A stretch of DNA of 57,861 nucleotides. It comes from Chitinophagales bacterium. Lineage in GTDB: Bacteria > Bacteroidota > Bacteroidia > Chitinophagales > Chitinophagaceae. Below the pieces are notes generated by a model. That model was not told where the DNA came from. It ran no database searches and saw only the letters and a program-made list of their open reading frames with translations. The stretch lies in NCBI GenBank assembly GCA_013298665.1, contig JAAFIK010000010.1, positions 44,581 through 102,441 on the forward strand, given 5' to 3'. A program made the translations under genes and the position numbers. Below, one piece after another: positions 18,339-25,967 of this stretch (its first letter is position 1; the number at the start of each line of letters is the position of its first letter).

Positions 18339-19428
18339 ATGACAACAGAATATCTTAAAGATATGAGGGACCGTGTTCTCGTCCTGAGGAGGTTTCTTTG
18401 ACGTCGAGAACCGAAATGCTAAAATAAGCAACGACAAACAACTTTCGCTTTCTCCTGGGTTCTGGGATGATAACCAGCGCGCTACAGCCATCCTCAAAGA
18501 CATTAAGCTCAACGAATACTGGGTCAATCTCTACGATACCGTTTCTTCTTCGGTAGAAGATTTTGCCGTGCTTTTTGATTTCTGGAAAGCGGGTGAAGCA
18601 ACAGAGGAAGAAGTAAAGGAAGCGTATGACCAGGCCATCACCAATATTGAGGATGCGGAGTTTAAAAGTACCCTTAACGAGCCGGAGGACGAATTGCCCG
18701 CCGTATTGCAGCTCAATTCTGGTGCGGGCGGTACGGAAAGTCAGGACTGGGCCATGATGCTGGCGCGTATGTACCGGATGTATGGGGAAAAGCAGGGTTG
18801 GAAAGTAACGGAAATGGACTGGCAGGATGGTGATGGTGCGGGGATCAAAACCTGTACCTACCAATTTGAAGGGCCCTTTGCATACGGGTTCCTGAAATCA
18901 GAAACGGGTGTTCACCGCCTCGTGCGTATCTCTCCTTTTGACAGTAATGCCCGGCGGCATACCTCCTTTGCATCGGTTAATGTCTATCCGCTGGTGGATG
19001 ATACCATCACCATTGAGATCAACCCGGCCGATGTAAAGATGGAAACATCAAGAAGCGGTGGCGCGGGTGGCCAGAATGTTAACAAAGTGGAAACCAAGGT
19101 ACAACTGACGCATATTCCTACAGGTATTGTGGTGGTGTGCCAGCAGGATCGGAGCCAGTTGGGCAACCGGGAGCTGGCGATGCAGATGCTGAAAAGCCGG
19201 CTCTACGATATCGAAATCCAGAAACGGAACGCACTCAGGGATGCGGCCAACTCATCCAAGAAAAAGATAGAATGGGGCAGCCAGATCCGCAGTTATGTAT
19301 TTCATCCCTATAAGATGATCAAAGACCACCGTACGGATTATGAAACGGGTAATCTGCAGCCGGTGATGGATGGGGAACTGGACGGGTTTATCAAGGCTTA
19401 CCTGATGCAGGCGAAGGAGGAGGGGTAA
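18339..19428 (+). CDS. prfB: Peptide chain release factor 2, with programmed +1 frameshift
   Basis: Terminates translation at UGA and UAA. The gene is split between two frames: ATG 18339 codes [20 protein letters not shown] and reaches TGA at 18399-18401; translation then continues in the +1 frame from GAC 18400. The slip site is AGGAGG-TTT-CTT-TGA-C, the same layout as in E. coli prfB, where an internal Shine-Dalgarno sequence 3 nt before CTT promotes slippage and RF2 shortage drives the shift. The full product is 362 residues (E. coli 365). SPF (198-200) selects the stop codon and GGQ (243-245) enters the peptidyl-transferase centre. This is autoregulation, not a broken gene. CCAAGTACC-T-GGTACTTGG follows the stop. 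Confidence 0.96.
18387..18402 (+). promoter_or_regulatory. prfB +1 frameshift signal
   Basis: AGGAGG (18387-18392) stands three bases before CTT (18396-18398), followed by TGA (18399-18401) and C. The spacing equals that of the classical E. coli signal. Codon 21 would be the in-frame UGA; the +1 frame reads GAC. Confidence 0.95.
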
Positions 19429-19431
19429 ATA

Positions 19432-19465
19432 CCAAGTACCTGGTACTTGGTACTTAGTCGTTAGT
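19432..19465. repeat. Dispersed GTACTTAG-type palindrome after prfB
   Basis: CCAAGTACC (19432-19440) and GGTACTTGG (19442-19450) form a 9-bp inverted repeat around one T, followed by TACTTAG. It may also serve as a weak hairpin behind prfB. Same family as at 745-1056. Confidence 0.55.
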
Positions 19466-19538
19466 AGGATGCAGGGAAGAAGATATGTGACTGAAAAGCG
19501 TTCATGCTACTCAATAATCTTATTACTTTAAATCAGCA

Positions 19539-19940
19539 ATGAAAATTAAAGGTATCGGCGGTATGACCGTTCAGGATATACAGGATGAAGTGTACAGTGG
19601 TGGTAAATTTGTCATTTACGTGTATGCGGTATCCATTATTGTGATGTCGTTTAAACAGGGTACGGATATCCATTTTGTACGGCACAATGAGAGCCGGTTT
19701 GCAAAGGGGCTGCCCTGGTTTCTGTTGTCGTTTTTTCTGGGCTGGTGGGGTTTTCCGTGGGGATTTGTTTATACACCTTCGGCGCTTTATACCGGGATCA
19801 GGGGTGGTAAAGATGTAACAGCGGAAGTGATGAATTTTATACACAGCCAGACTTCAGGTCCGGTATTCGATTTTGAAAAAGACGTAACAGCAGATGAGGA
19901 GCAACAACTGGCCGCGCTGCAAAAGGGGGTTGCGGAGTAA
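19539..19940 (+). CDS. Small membrane protein, unknown family
   Basis: 133 residues. Two hydrophobic segments are seen: FVIYVYAVSIIVMSF (~24-38) and WFLLSFFLGWWGFPWGFVY (~64-82), with a soluble acidic C-terminus. The pattern (an N-terminal membrane anchor, then a Trp/Gly-rich second helix) is common in small Bacteroidota proteins with no known role. It precedes the ATPase/HNH pair by 96 bp but has the ordinary base composition of the surrounding housekeeping genes. Confidence 0.65.
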   Translation: MKIKGIGGMTVQDIQDEVYSGGKFVIYVYAVSIIVMSFKQGTDIHFVRHNESRFAKGLPWFLLSFFLGWWGFPWGFVYTPSALYTGIRGGKDVTAEVMNFIHSQTSGPVFDFEKDVTADEEQQLAALQKGVAE

Positions 19941-20013
19941 GGCGGTTAAAGGGCGCCATGACCGAAATATACAATTGTGATGCAGATGGTGGAATCTTCT
20001 GATTTTTCTTAAC

Positions 20014-20021
20014 TATCTTTA
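20014..20021 (+). promoter_or_regulatory. Candidate -7 box for the ATPase/HNH pair
   Basis: TATCTTTA matches seven of eight TAnnTTTG positions and lies 16 bp before the ATG at 20037. The short leader suggests the pair has its own promoter rather than relying on the upstream gene. Confidence 0.35.
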
Positions 20022-20036
20022 GCCTGTAACTCAATA

Positions 20037-21443
20037 ATGAAGATTTGTAAGATATATTTAAAGGGCTACCAGCAGTTCCAGGATGTGGTATTAGACTTCA
20101 CACACCCTGAAACGGGTGAGCCATTGGATAAAATTTGTCTGATTGGGAGCAATGGGACGGGGAAGACGACATTGCTGGAAATGCTGAACGATGTGGTGGA
20201 TATATTGAAGTATGGAAAGCGTAATTTTTTTACGTTCTTTAATGCGATGACAACTTTTGTAGCAGTCATGTTCAAAGATAAAAACAAGCGTTATTATTTT
20301 TTGGGTAATGGATATGATTTAAAAGGGTACTTTTTTTCCTGCGATATAGATTTTGAGTTGATTGATGAGGATGATTTTAGCAATCTTAACTCTGGGTCGG
20401 ATTGGCCGAAATTCTTCAGTGATCTTACCCAAAACCCATTTATTGAGGATGTAAAGGAGTCGTTTATAGGATACGTTAAAAGTAATATTTTTCTTCAATT
20501 ATTTTCCTCTCATGAAGGTCAAAATAACGGGTATGCTAAAATCAAAGATGTTCCCACTACAAATGTCAATGAAGCCATAAGGCTATTTGATAATCTTCCC
20601 AGTGACGCGATGATTAGCCCCGATACTGTCAATGACTTCTGGAGACTATTAGTTTACAATATAAAGAAGCGAGAAAATGACCGGAATGCCTTTGAGGAAA
20701 TGGATGGAAATATGCAGCGTATCAAGGCCGATTTGGTAAATGAATTTAATAATAAAAACCCAAATGTGCTGGAAGAGTTAGCCATCATTTGGGATAGGAT
20801 TTTGGATAAAGCTGGTCTGTTTTTTAATTACAAAGCAGCAAAAAACCCTGTTCAGCTAAATGAAAACCTGCACGCATACATCTGCCTGAAGGGAAGCAAT
20901 AAGGTAGTGCCGTACAATCGGCTCAGTTCAGGTATAAGGGATTATATCTTCAGGGTAGGCCATATTTTCGCCATGTATTTCAACCGGGAAGTTGACCAGG
21001 CTGTTTTGCTGGTAGATGAGCCGGATAACAGCCTCTACACCGATTTTGTGCTGGATTTATTGGATGTGTATAAGCAGATTACTACAGATAAGAGGGGCGA
21101 AAACCATACGCAGATGATATTTGCTACACATAATCCGTTGTTTGCAGGTCAATTTAAGCCTTATGAGCGAATAATTTTGAACTGGAATAATGATGGTAGT
21201 ATCTCTGCCCGGAAAGGAACAGCACCGGTGGGTGATGACCCGAATGACTTGCTTAGTGAGGATTTTGGCCTGGCAAACCTGATGAGCAAAGAAGGACAAA
21301 AAATGTGGGAAAAATATATTAATCTGAAAAAACAGTTGATACGCTCAACTGATATGAAAGAAAAAGATACACTTGTTGAAGAAATAAACCAGATTGCAAG
21401 TTTGTATAAGTTTAACCTGTATGAAATTCCTGTCGAAAAGTAA
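20037..21443 (+). CDS. ABC/SMC-type AAA ATPase, PtuA-like (putative defence)
   Basis: 468 residues of the RecF/SMC-like ATPase group. Walker A GSNGTGKTT (37-45), ABC signature LSSGIRD (from 296), Walker B LLVDEPDNS with Asp327/Glu328, and a switch His in ATHNPL (365) are all present, so ATP hydrolysis is expected. Between Walker A and the signature lies a ~220-residue helical insertion; the C-terminus is a short helical segment. The next gene overlaps by 23 bp and codes an HNH-like protein; an ATPase followed by a ~200-residue HNH protein is the Septu (PtuA/PtuB) layout, also seen beside retrons. No reverse transcriptase or other partner is nearby. The DNA is clearly more AT-rich than its neighbours, consistent with transfer. 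Confidence 0.85.
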   Translation: MKICKIYLKGYQQFQDVVLDFTHPETGEPLDKICLIGSNGTGKTTLLEMLNDVVDILKYGKRNFFTFFNAMTTFVAVMFKDKNKRYYFLGNGYDLKGYFFSCDIDFELIDEDDFSNLNSGSDWPKFFSDLTQNPFIEDVKESFIGYVKSNIFLQLFSSHEGQNNGYAKIKDVPTTNVNEAIRLFDNLPSDAMISPDTVNDFWRLLVYNIKKRENDRNAFEEMDGNMQRIKADLVNEFNNKNPNVLEELAIIWDRILDKAGLFFNYKAAKNPVQLNENLHAYICLKGSNKVVPYNRLSSGIRDYIFRVGHIFAMYFNREVDQAVLLVDEPDNSLYTDFVLDLLDVYKQITTDKRGENHTQMIFATHNPLFAGQFKPYERIILNWNNDGSISARKGTAPVGDDPNDLLSEDFGLANLMSKEGQKMWEKYINLKKQLIRSTDMKEKDTLVEEINQIASLYKFNLYEIPVEK

Positions 21444-22023
21444 AGAATCTGTGATACTGGCAGAGGGGCTTGTTTACCGGCAAAATTCCTCAAAAAACAA
21501 CCAGCGGCTGAAAGAAATGCTGGTGGCTGAACAAAAAGGATATTGTGCTTACACAGAAAAGTACCTGCAGCCGTTGGATTCAGTGGAGGTAGAACACCTG
21601 GATGCTGCAAGAAAATATGCAGATGATTATTATAACTATTATGCTGTTATAAGAAACGCCAATCTTTACAAGCAGGATGAAAAATACAAAGGTGCATATT
21701 TTTTGGAGAGTTTATTCTTTCATAATGAAGTAGCCGTGGGTGAAAGAATAGGATTTAGCGAGAATGTATTTTACGAACTGGATGAAAATGATACAGAGGC
21801 AAAAGATTTTATAGACTTTCTGAACCTGAATCATCCTAAGCTGTCCGGACAGCGTTCGACACACCTGGCAAAATTGAGGGATACTTTCAGGGATGCCCAA
21901 TATGGTAAAGAAGACATTCTTCGCTACTTTGAAAAACATCCCGCCGAACTTAGTTATGTAACAGCGCTTGAACATGGATTAGAAATAAATTTATTTGAAC
22001 TATTGATTAATATAAACGATTAA
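21421..22023 (+). CDS. HNH-like protein, PtuB-like (putative defence effector)
   Basis: 200 residues from ATG 21421 inside the ATPase end; an earlier GTG-type start would only lengthen the overlap. The region EMLVAEQKGYCAYTEKYL (32-49), VEVEHLDAARKY (56-66) and YYNYYAVIRNANLYK (70-84) follows the HNH order seen in TIGR02646/PtuB proteins, where CAYCE, IEHFRPK and NLLLxC..CN are usual. Here Glu58-His59 and Asn81 are kept, but the partner Cys is Thr45 and the second Cys pair is absent, so the zinc site seems lost. Either it works without zinc or its nuclease activity is reduced. The stop lies 2 bp before the pruA ATG. Confidence 0.7.
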   Translation: MKFLSKSKESVILAEGLVYRQNSSKNNQRLKEMLVAEQKGYCAYTEKYLQPLDSVEVEHLDAARKYADDYYNYYAVIRNANLYKQDEKYKGAYFLESLFFHNEVAVGERIGFSENVFYELDENDTEAKDFIDFLNLNHPKLSGQRSTHLAKLRDTFRDAQYGKEDILRYFEKHPAELSYVTALEHGLEINLFELLININD

Positions 22024-22025
22024 CT

Positions 22026-23660
22026 ATGCAATACGGTGATTTTTATTTTCCTCTTCCGGCTAATGAACCCGTGCTGGGTTATGCACCGGGCAGTCCTGAA
22101 AAGGCAGCATTAAAAGCAACATTAAAAGTACTGAAAAGTGGTAAGATTGATGTACCGATGTATATCGGCAGCCAGGAAGTACGAACGGGTAAAAAAGTAG
22201 AGATGCGCCCACCCCATGAGCACAAGCATGTATTGGGTCATTTTCATGCCGGTGATGCCAGCCACGTAAAGCAAGCCATTACGGCTGCACTTGCGGCAAA
22301 AGATGGATGGGCAGCCATGAGCTGGGAAAACCGGGCTAATATTTTTCTGAAGGCTGCCGACCTGATGGCAACCAAGTACCGTACCTATATGAATGGTACC
22401 ACCATGCTGGGGCAGAGTAAGAACGCCTACCAGGCGGAAATCGATTCGGCTTGTGAACTGATTGACTTCCTGCGTTTCAACGTACATTTCATGAGTGAGA
22501 TTTACCGGCAGCAGCCCATCAGCGGCCCGGGTATGTACAACCGGATGGAATACCGTCCGCTGGAAGGTTTTGTACTTGCCGTAACGCCTTTCAACTTTAC
22601 CGCTATTGGTGGCAACCTGCCTACGAGTGCGGCCATGTGCGGCAACGTAGTGGTATGGAAACCTTCCAATACCCAGGTGTACAGCGCACAGATGATCATG
22701 CGTATCCTGCGGGAAGCGGGTTTGCCGGATGGTGTGATCAACCTGGTATATGTGGATGGACCAACCATCGGGGATGTGTGCTTTAATCATCCCGACTTTG
22801 CCGGTGTTCACTTTACAGGCAGCACGGGGGTATTTAATAAAATGTGGGAGATCATCGGAAAGAATATGAGCATGTATAAATCTTATCCGCGTATTGTTGG
22901 GGAAACGGGCGGTAAGGACTTTGTAATTGCCCATCAATCGGCTGATCCGGATGTGGTGGTTGCGGCACTGGCCCGTGGTGCTTTTGAGTACCAGGGACAG
23001 AAATGTTCGGCAGCATCGCGTGCATATATTCCTTCCAATATTGCCGGAGAAGTAAAAAAGAAACTGGTGGCTGCCATCAAAACCATGAAGATGGGTACGG
23101 TGGAAGATTTCAGCAATTTTATCAATGCGGTGATTGACGAAAAAAGCTTCGATCGCCTGGAGACGTATATCAAGGCGGCTAAGAAAAAAGGATCAGGGGT
23201 TAAGATACTGGTGGGTGGCAACTGCGATAAAAGTAAGGGCTACTTTATTGAACCAACGGTTATCGAAACAACCGATCCGCGTTATGTAACCATGTGCGAA
23301 GAACTCTTTGGCCCGGTGTTGACGCTCTATGTATACGACGCCGGTAAATTTGAAGAAGCAATGACCCTGGTGGATACCACTTCTCCTTATGCCCTTACCG
23401 GTGCCATCATTGCGCAGGACAGGCAGGCTGTAGAACGTGCCACCAACAGGCTGCGCAATAGTGCGGGTAATTTCTACATCAACGATAAACCCACCGGTGC
23501 CGTGGTGGGGCAACAACCCTTTGGTGGCGCGCGGGGTAGCGGCACCAACGATAAGGCCGGCTCCATCCTGAACCTGTACCGCTGGCTCAGTGCGCGTACG
23601 ATCAAAGAAACCTACAACCCGCCGGTTGATTACCGTTATGCCTTCCTTGGTGAAAAATGA
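22026..23660 (+). CDS. pruA: L-glutamate gamma-semialdehyde dehydrogenase
   Basis: Oxidises glutamate-5-semialdehyde (from proline) to glutamate using NAD+, the second step of proline catabolism. 544 residues, as in the stand-alone 1-pyrroline-5-carboxylate dehydrogenases. NAD site TPFNFTAIGGNLPTSAAMCGN, the catalytic Glu in GETGGKDF, the catalytic Cys in YQGQKCSAASRAY and the C-terminal QQPFGGARGSGTNDKAG are typical of this aldehyde dehydrogenase group. The ATG is 2 bp behind the HNH-like gene, so its upstream control sequence must lie inside that gene or in a read-through transcript. A perfect terminator follows at 23684. Confidence 0.97.
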   Translation: MQYGDFYFPLPANEPVLGYAPGSPEKAALKATLKVLKSGKIDVPMYIGSQEVRTGKKVEMRPPHEHKHVLGHFHAGDASHVKQAITAALAAKDGWAAMSWENRANIFLKAADLMATKYRTYMNGTTMLGQSKNAYQAEIDSACELIDFLRFNVHFMSEIYRQQPISGPGMYNRMEYRPLEGFVLAVTPFNFTAIGGNLPTSAAMCGNVVVWKPSNTQVYSAQMIMRILREAGLPDGVINLVYVDGPTIGDVCFNHPDFAGVHFTGSTGVFNKMWEIIGKNMSMYKSYPRIVGETGGKDFVIAHQSADPDVVVAALARGAFEYQGQKCSAASRAYIPSNIAGEVKKKLVAAIKTMKMGTVEDFSNFINAVIDEKSFDRLETYIKAAKKKGSGVKILVGGNCDKSKGYFIEPTVIETTDPRYVTMCEELFGPVLTLYVYDAGKFEEAMTLVDTTSPYALTGAIIAQDRQAVERATNRLRNSAGNFYINDKPTGAVVGQQPFGGARGSGTNDKAGSILNLYRWLSARTIKETYNPPVDYRYAFLGEK

Positions 23661-23683
23661 TCATACAACAGTTCGCTATATAA

Positions 23684-23716
23684 CAATGGCCGGGTTATCC
23701 CCGGCCATTGCTTTTT
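23684..23716 (+). terminator. Rho-independent terminator of pruA
   Basis: CAATGGCCGGG (23684-23694) and CCCGGCCATTG (23700-23710) form a perfect 11-bp stem around TTATC, followed by CTTTTT. It separates pruA from the convergent peptide gene. Confidence 0.9.
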
Positions 23717-23732
23717 GCGGGTACGGCCCGTA

Positions 23733-23915
23733 CTACGAGCAGTACCAGTTGCGGCAACTGCAACCGGTCTTGCAAACCCCGGCACCCGCACCGCATTCGC
23801 CATAGCAAACAACGTTCGGATCTTTGGGGCCTACCAGGCCACCAAGCAATTGCTTCATCTCTTCACGCTTCAGCGGCTTCATTTCCGCCAGCATGCTTTT
23901 CTTCATTGTTTTCAT
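23733..23915 (-). CDS. Cys-rich GG-leader peptide (putative RiPP/bacteriocin precursor)
   Basis: A 60-residue peptide. The leader MKTMKKSMLAEMKPLKREEM followed by KQLLGG has the Lys-rich, EMxxLxGG shape of the GG-Bacteroidales natural-product leaders (TIGR04149 group), with the cut expected after Gly25-Gly26. The 34-residue core (27-60) holds six Cys at 37, 41, 48, 52, 54 and 59 and small residues between, fitting a compact disulfide or thioether peptide. I choose ATG 23915; ATG 23906 is a possible alternative and a longer frame to 23984 lacks leader features. It lies 100 bp behind the VKOR-fusion gene on the same strand. The modification or bactericidal role is inference. Confidence 0.75.
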   Translation of the reverse strand: MKTMKKSMLAEMKPLKREEMKQLLGGLVGPKDPNVVCYGECGAGAGVCKTGCSCRNWYCS

Positions 23916-24015
23916 AATACCTGTTTTGGATGATCGTGCAGTGATTGCCAACTGTACGGTTTGATGATAACCAAAGGCAATCATAAACCTTGCGGTTTAT
24001 CTTTGGTGCAAACTG

Positions 24016-25590
24016 TTATGGTTTGGGTAAAACACCGGGTAATTGCGGCAGCAATTGTGCAAGGTCATCAAGGTTGTACCTGCCGGGAATTTTCCGGCCA
24101 TTGATAAAAAGGGTAGGTGTGTACTCAATATTATGCTGCGCTATCCATTGCTGGTGACGCAACAGCGCTTCATGTACATCCATGCCTGCATCAGTTTTCC
24201 ACTTCTCCTGCCAGGTGTCATCATTCATCCATTCAAACCAATCGCTGAGCATCTGGTGTACATCCTTCTCTGTATTGGCTTTACGCGCAGCCCTGAGGAT
24301 GGATTTTACCGCAACCGTGTATTTATTGGCTTCGTCGTCGGGAACGGATAACAGCCGTACCTGCACCTGCAGGATGCCACTGAACCGATGCAACAGTTGA
24401 TCGAGTTGGCGATGGGTGATGGCACAGGGGTTGCAGTAAGGACTGCAGGCAGCGGTAATGCGTAGTGGGCTGTCAGCTTCACCCATCAGTAAATCCTGTG
24501 GCCATACCGTCGTATCAACGGGCTGCTCTTTTGCCCATTCCCCGGCAAAAAGCACCGGGTCAAGCTTCCATTTTTTCAATTCGGCAAGTTTCAATTTTGC
24601 TTTACTGCTTTCTTTGACCAGGGTTTTTATCGGGAAAAAGCCCGCACTCAGTAATAACAGCAAACCCGCAAAAGACAATATGGTCCAATAGGTTATTGGT
24701 GTGCGCGGTATGGCAAAAGCGAGACCGGCCTGTAACAGGAGTACGAGTACAATGGCCAGGCAGAGTGCGCACCATTGCCTGATCTTTGTGGCCTGGATAA
24801 ACAGGCTCCAGGCAGAAACAGCGATACCACCAAATGCGAACAGCCACATGGCAGACAGCAAGGGGGGATAAAAAATGCCCGCAGCATAGCAAATGAATTG
24901 CGTGCAGAAATACAGTAAGGATACATCAGCAGGGGTAATGCCCAGCCATCCCACAGCATATTTACTTTGTAAAACACGCTCGCAACCACCTTTGCTGATG
25001 GCGCCACATACCTGTTTAACCAATTGATTCTGTAAGCCCATTTCCACCCCCGAGGCATATACACTGATGCAGAGGCCGCATAAGGAGAGAAAACCAAAGA
25101 CAGGATAGAGGGGATTGCTGAATATGGACACCGTATATACAAGTATAGCCAATCCTGTTAATGAAAGAACCAGGGCAGTTAGTTGCTGCTGCTTTGCCCG
25201 TTTACGGTAAGCCGTATGCTGTTCGGTTGCCCAGTGGGTATTCTTTTCCGGAAAAATAACAACCCCCGTCCAATGTTCTTTTAAATCCGTATCCGTTTCC
25301 CAACTGCCGCTGCTGGTTACCGTTTTCAGGTATTGGTATTCCGGCAGGCGGATATGTGCCAGCACCGGATAATTAAATTCATGGATGAGTGAATGATCGG
25401 CTCTTACCGCCTGATAAGCCATTCCGCCGCTGTCTAAGAAATCGATAACCGAGGTCAATGCGGGATAATCCGGATGTGTGGTGATCTCTTCCCTGCAGTA
25501 ATTGGCATCTGGCTTATAGCCGCAGGCTTTCAGCCATTGGTGTGTTACCCTCCAAAGCAGGGTGTCGGGGTTGGATGTATGATTTGTCAT
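24016..25590 (-). CDS. C39-like/VKOR/DsbA-like fusion, disulfide-forming membrane protein
   Basis: 524 residues in three parts. Residues 1-~115 resemble the C39 peptidase fold seen in bacteriocin exporters: Cys32 in YCREEITTHPDYPALTSVID and a strand order ending WTGVVIFPE; a catalytic His/Asp set is not evident, so it may bind rather than cut leaders. Residues ~135-320 are a membrane VKOR domain with Cys195, Cys203 in GGCERVLQSKYAVGWLGI and the redox pair CALC (274-277). Residues ~375-524 are thioredoxin/DsbA-like with CNPC (386-389) and TPTLFINGRKIPG, carrying the cis-Pro. The design couples quinone reduction to disulfide formation. It precedes the Cys-rich peptide gene, so its likely substrate is that peptide. 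Confidence 0.88.
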   Translation of the reverse strand: MTNHTSNPDTLLWRVTHQWLKACGYKPDANYCREEITTHPDYPALTSVIDFLDSGGMAYQAVRADHSLIHEFNYPVLAHIRLPEYQYLKTVTSSGSWETDTDLKEHWTGVVIFPEKNTHWATEQHTAYRKRAKQQQLTALVLSLTGLAILVYTVSIFSNPLYPVFGFLSLCGLCISVYASGVEMGLQNQLVKQVCGAISKGGCERVLQSKYAVGWLGITPADVSLLYFCTQFICYAAGIFYPPLLSAMWLFAFGGIAVSAWSLFIQATKIRQWCALCLAIVLVLLLQAGLAFAIPRTPITYWTILSFAGLLLLLSAGFFPIKTLVKESSKAKLKLAELKKWKLDPVLFAGEWAKEQPVDTTVWPQDLLMGEADSPLRITAACSPYCNPCAITHRQLDQLLHRFSGILQVQVRLLSVPDDEANKYTVAVKSILRAARKANTEKDVHQMLSDWFEWMNDDTWQEKWKTDAGMDVHEALLRHQQWIAQHNIEYTPTLFINGRKIPGRYNLDDLAQLLPQLPGVLPKP

Positions 25591-25967
25591 GCAGGCAGCG
25601 AAAAGTTAATCTGTGTTTGGTTAATTGTGTAAACAAATGTATGTAAAATTCAGGATAAGTGCCCGGGCGGGTGAGCCAGGGACAGGCACCGGCACGGCAA
25701 CGCCACTGCATAAGGGCAAGGAACACTTTCAGGAGATATTGCCGGAGTGGCATAGTACTGAACCGGGAGCTGCGGTAATTCCCTGCAACAGGAGCCTGGC
25801 CTGTGCAGTCAATTGCCCCGGAGTTCAACAATACAGGCGCCAATGAAACAGTTTCGTTACAGCCGGGTACAGGATATACGAACTGGCATTTTACACGAAA
25901 AGCGGACAAATTTAACCCTGATCCTGCAGCTGCAAAATCAGGGTTACCGTATCTGAATCACACAGGT
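25591..25967. other. Intergenic region, no gene supported
   Basis: Short frames exist on both strands but show no signal, leader or protein-like composition. The only structure is the hairpin at 25914-25945. Confidence 0.6.
25914..25945 (-). terminator. Hairpin behind the MoxR-type gene
   Basis: AACCCTGAT (25914-25922) and ATCAGGGTT (25937-25945) form a 9-bp perfect stem; the loop carries GCAGCTGC, itself palindromic. It lies 22 bp beyond the stop of the minus-strand ATPase gene. The T-run is weak, so function as a terminator is likely but not certain. Confidence 0.5.

Noticed and set aside
18339..18401. prfB as a pseudogene broken by an in-frame TGA
   Set aside because: The stop is embedded in the complete AGGAGG-TTT-CTT-TGA-C frameshift signal and the +1 frame continues with perfect RF2 sequence.
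25625..25846. Second precursor peptide upstream of the VKOR fusion
   Set aside because: A 73-codon frame has a few Cys but no GG leader, and its composition is not peptide-like.
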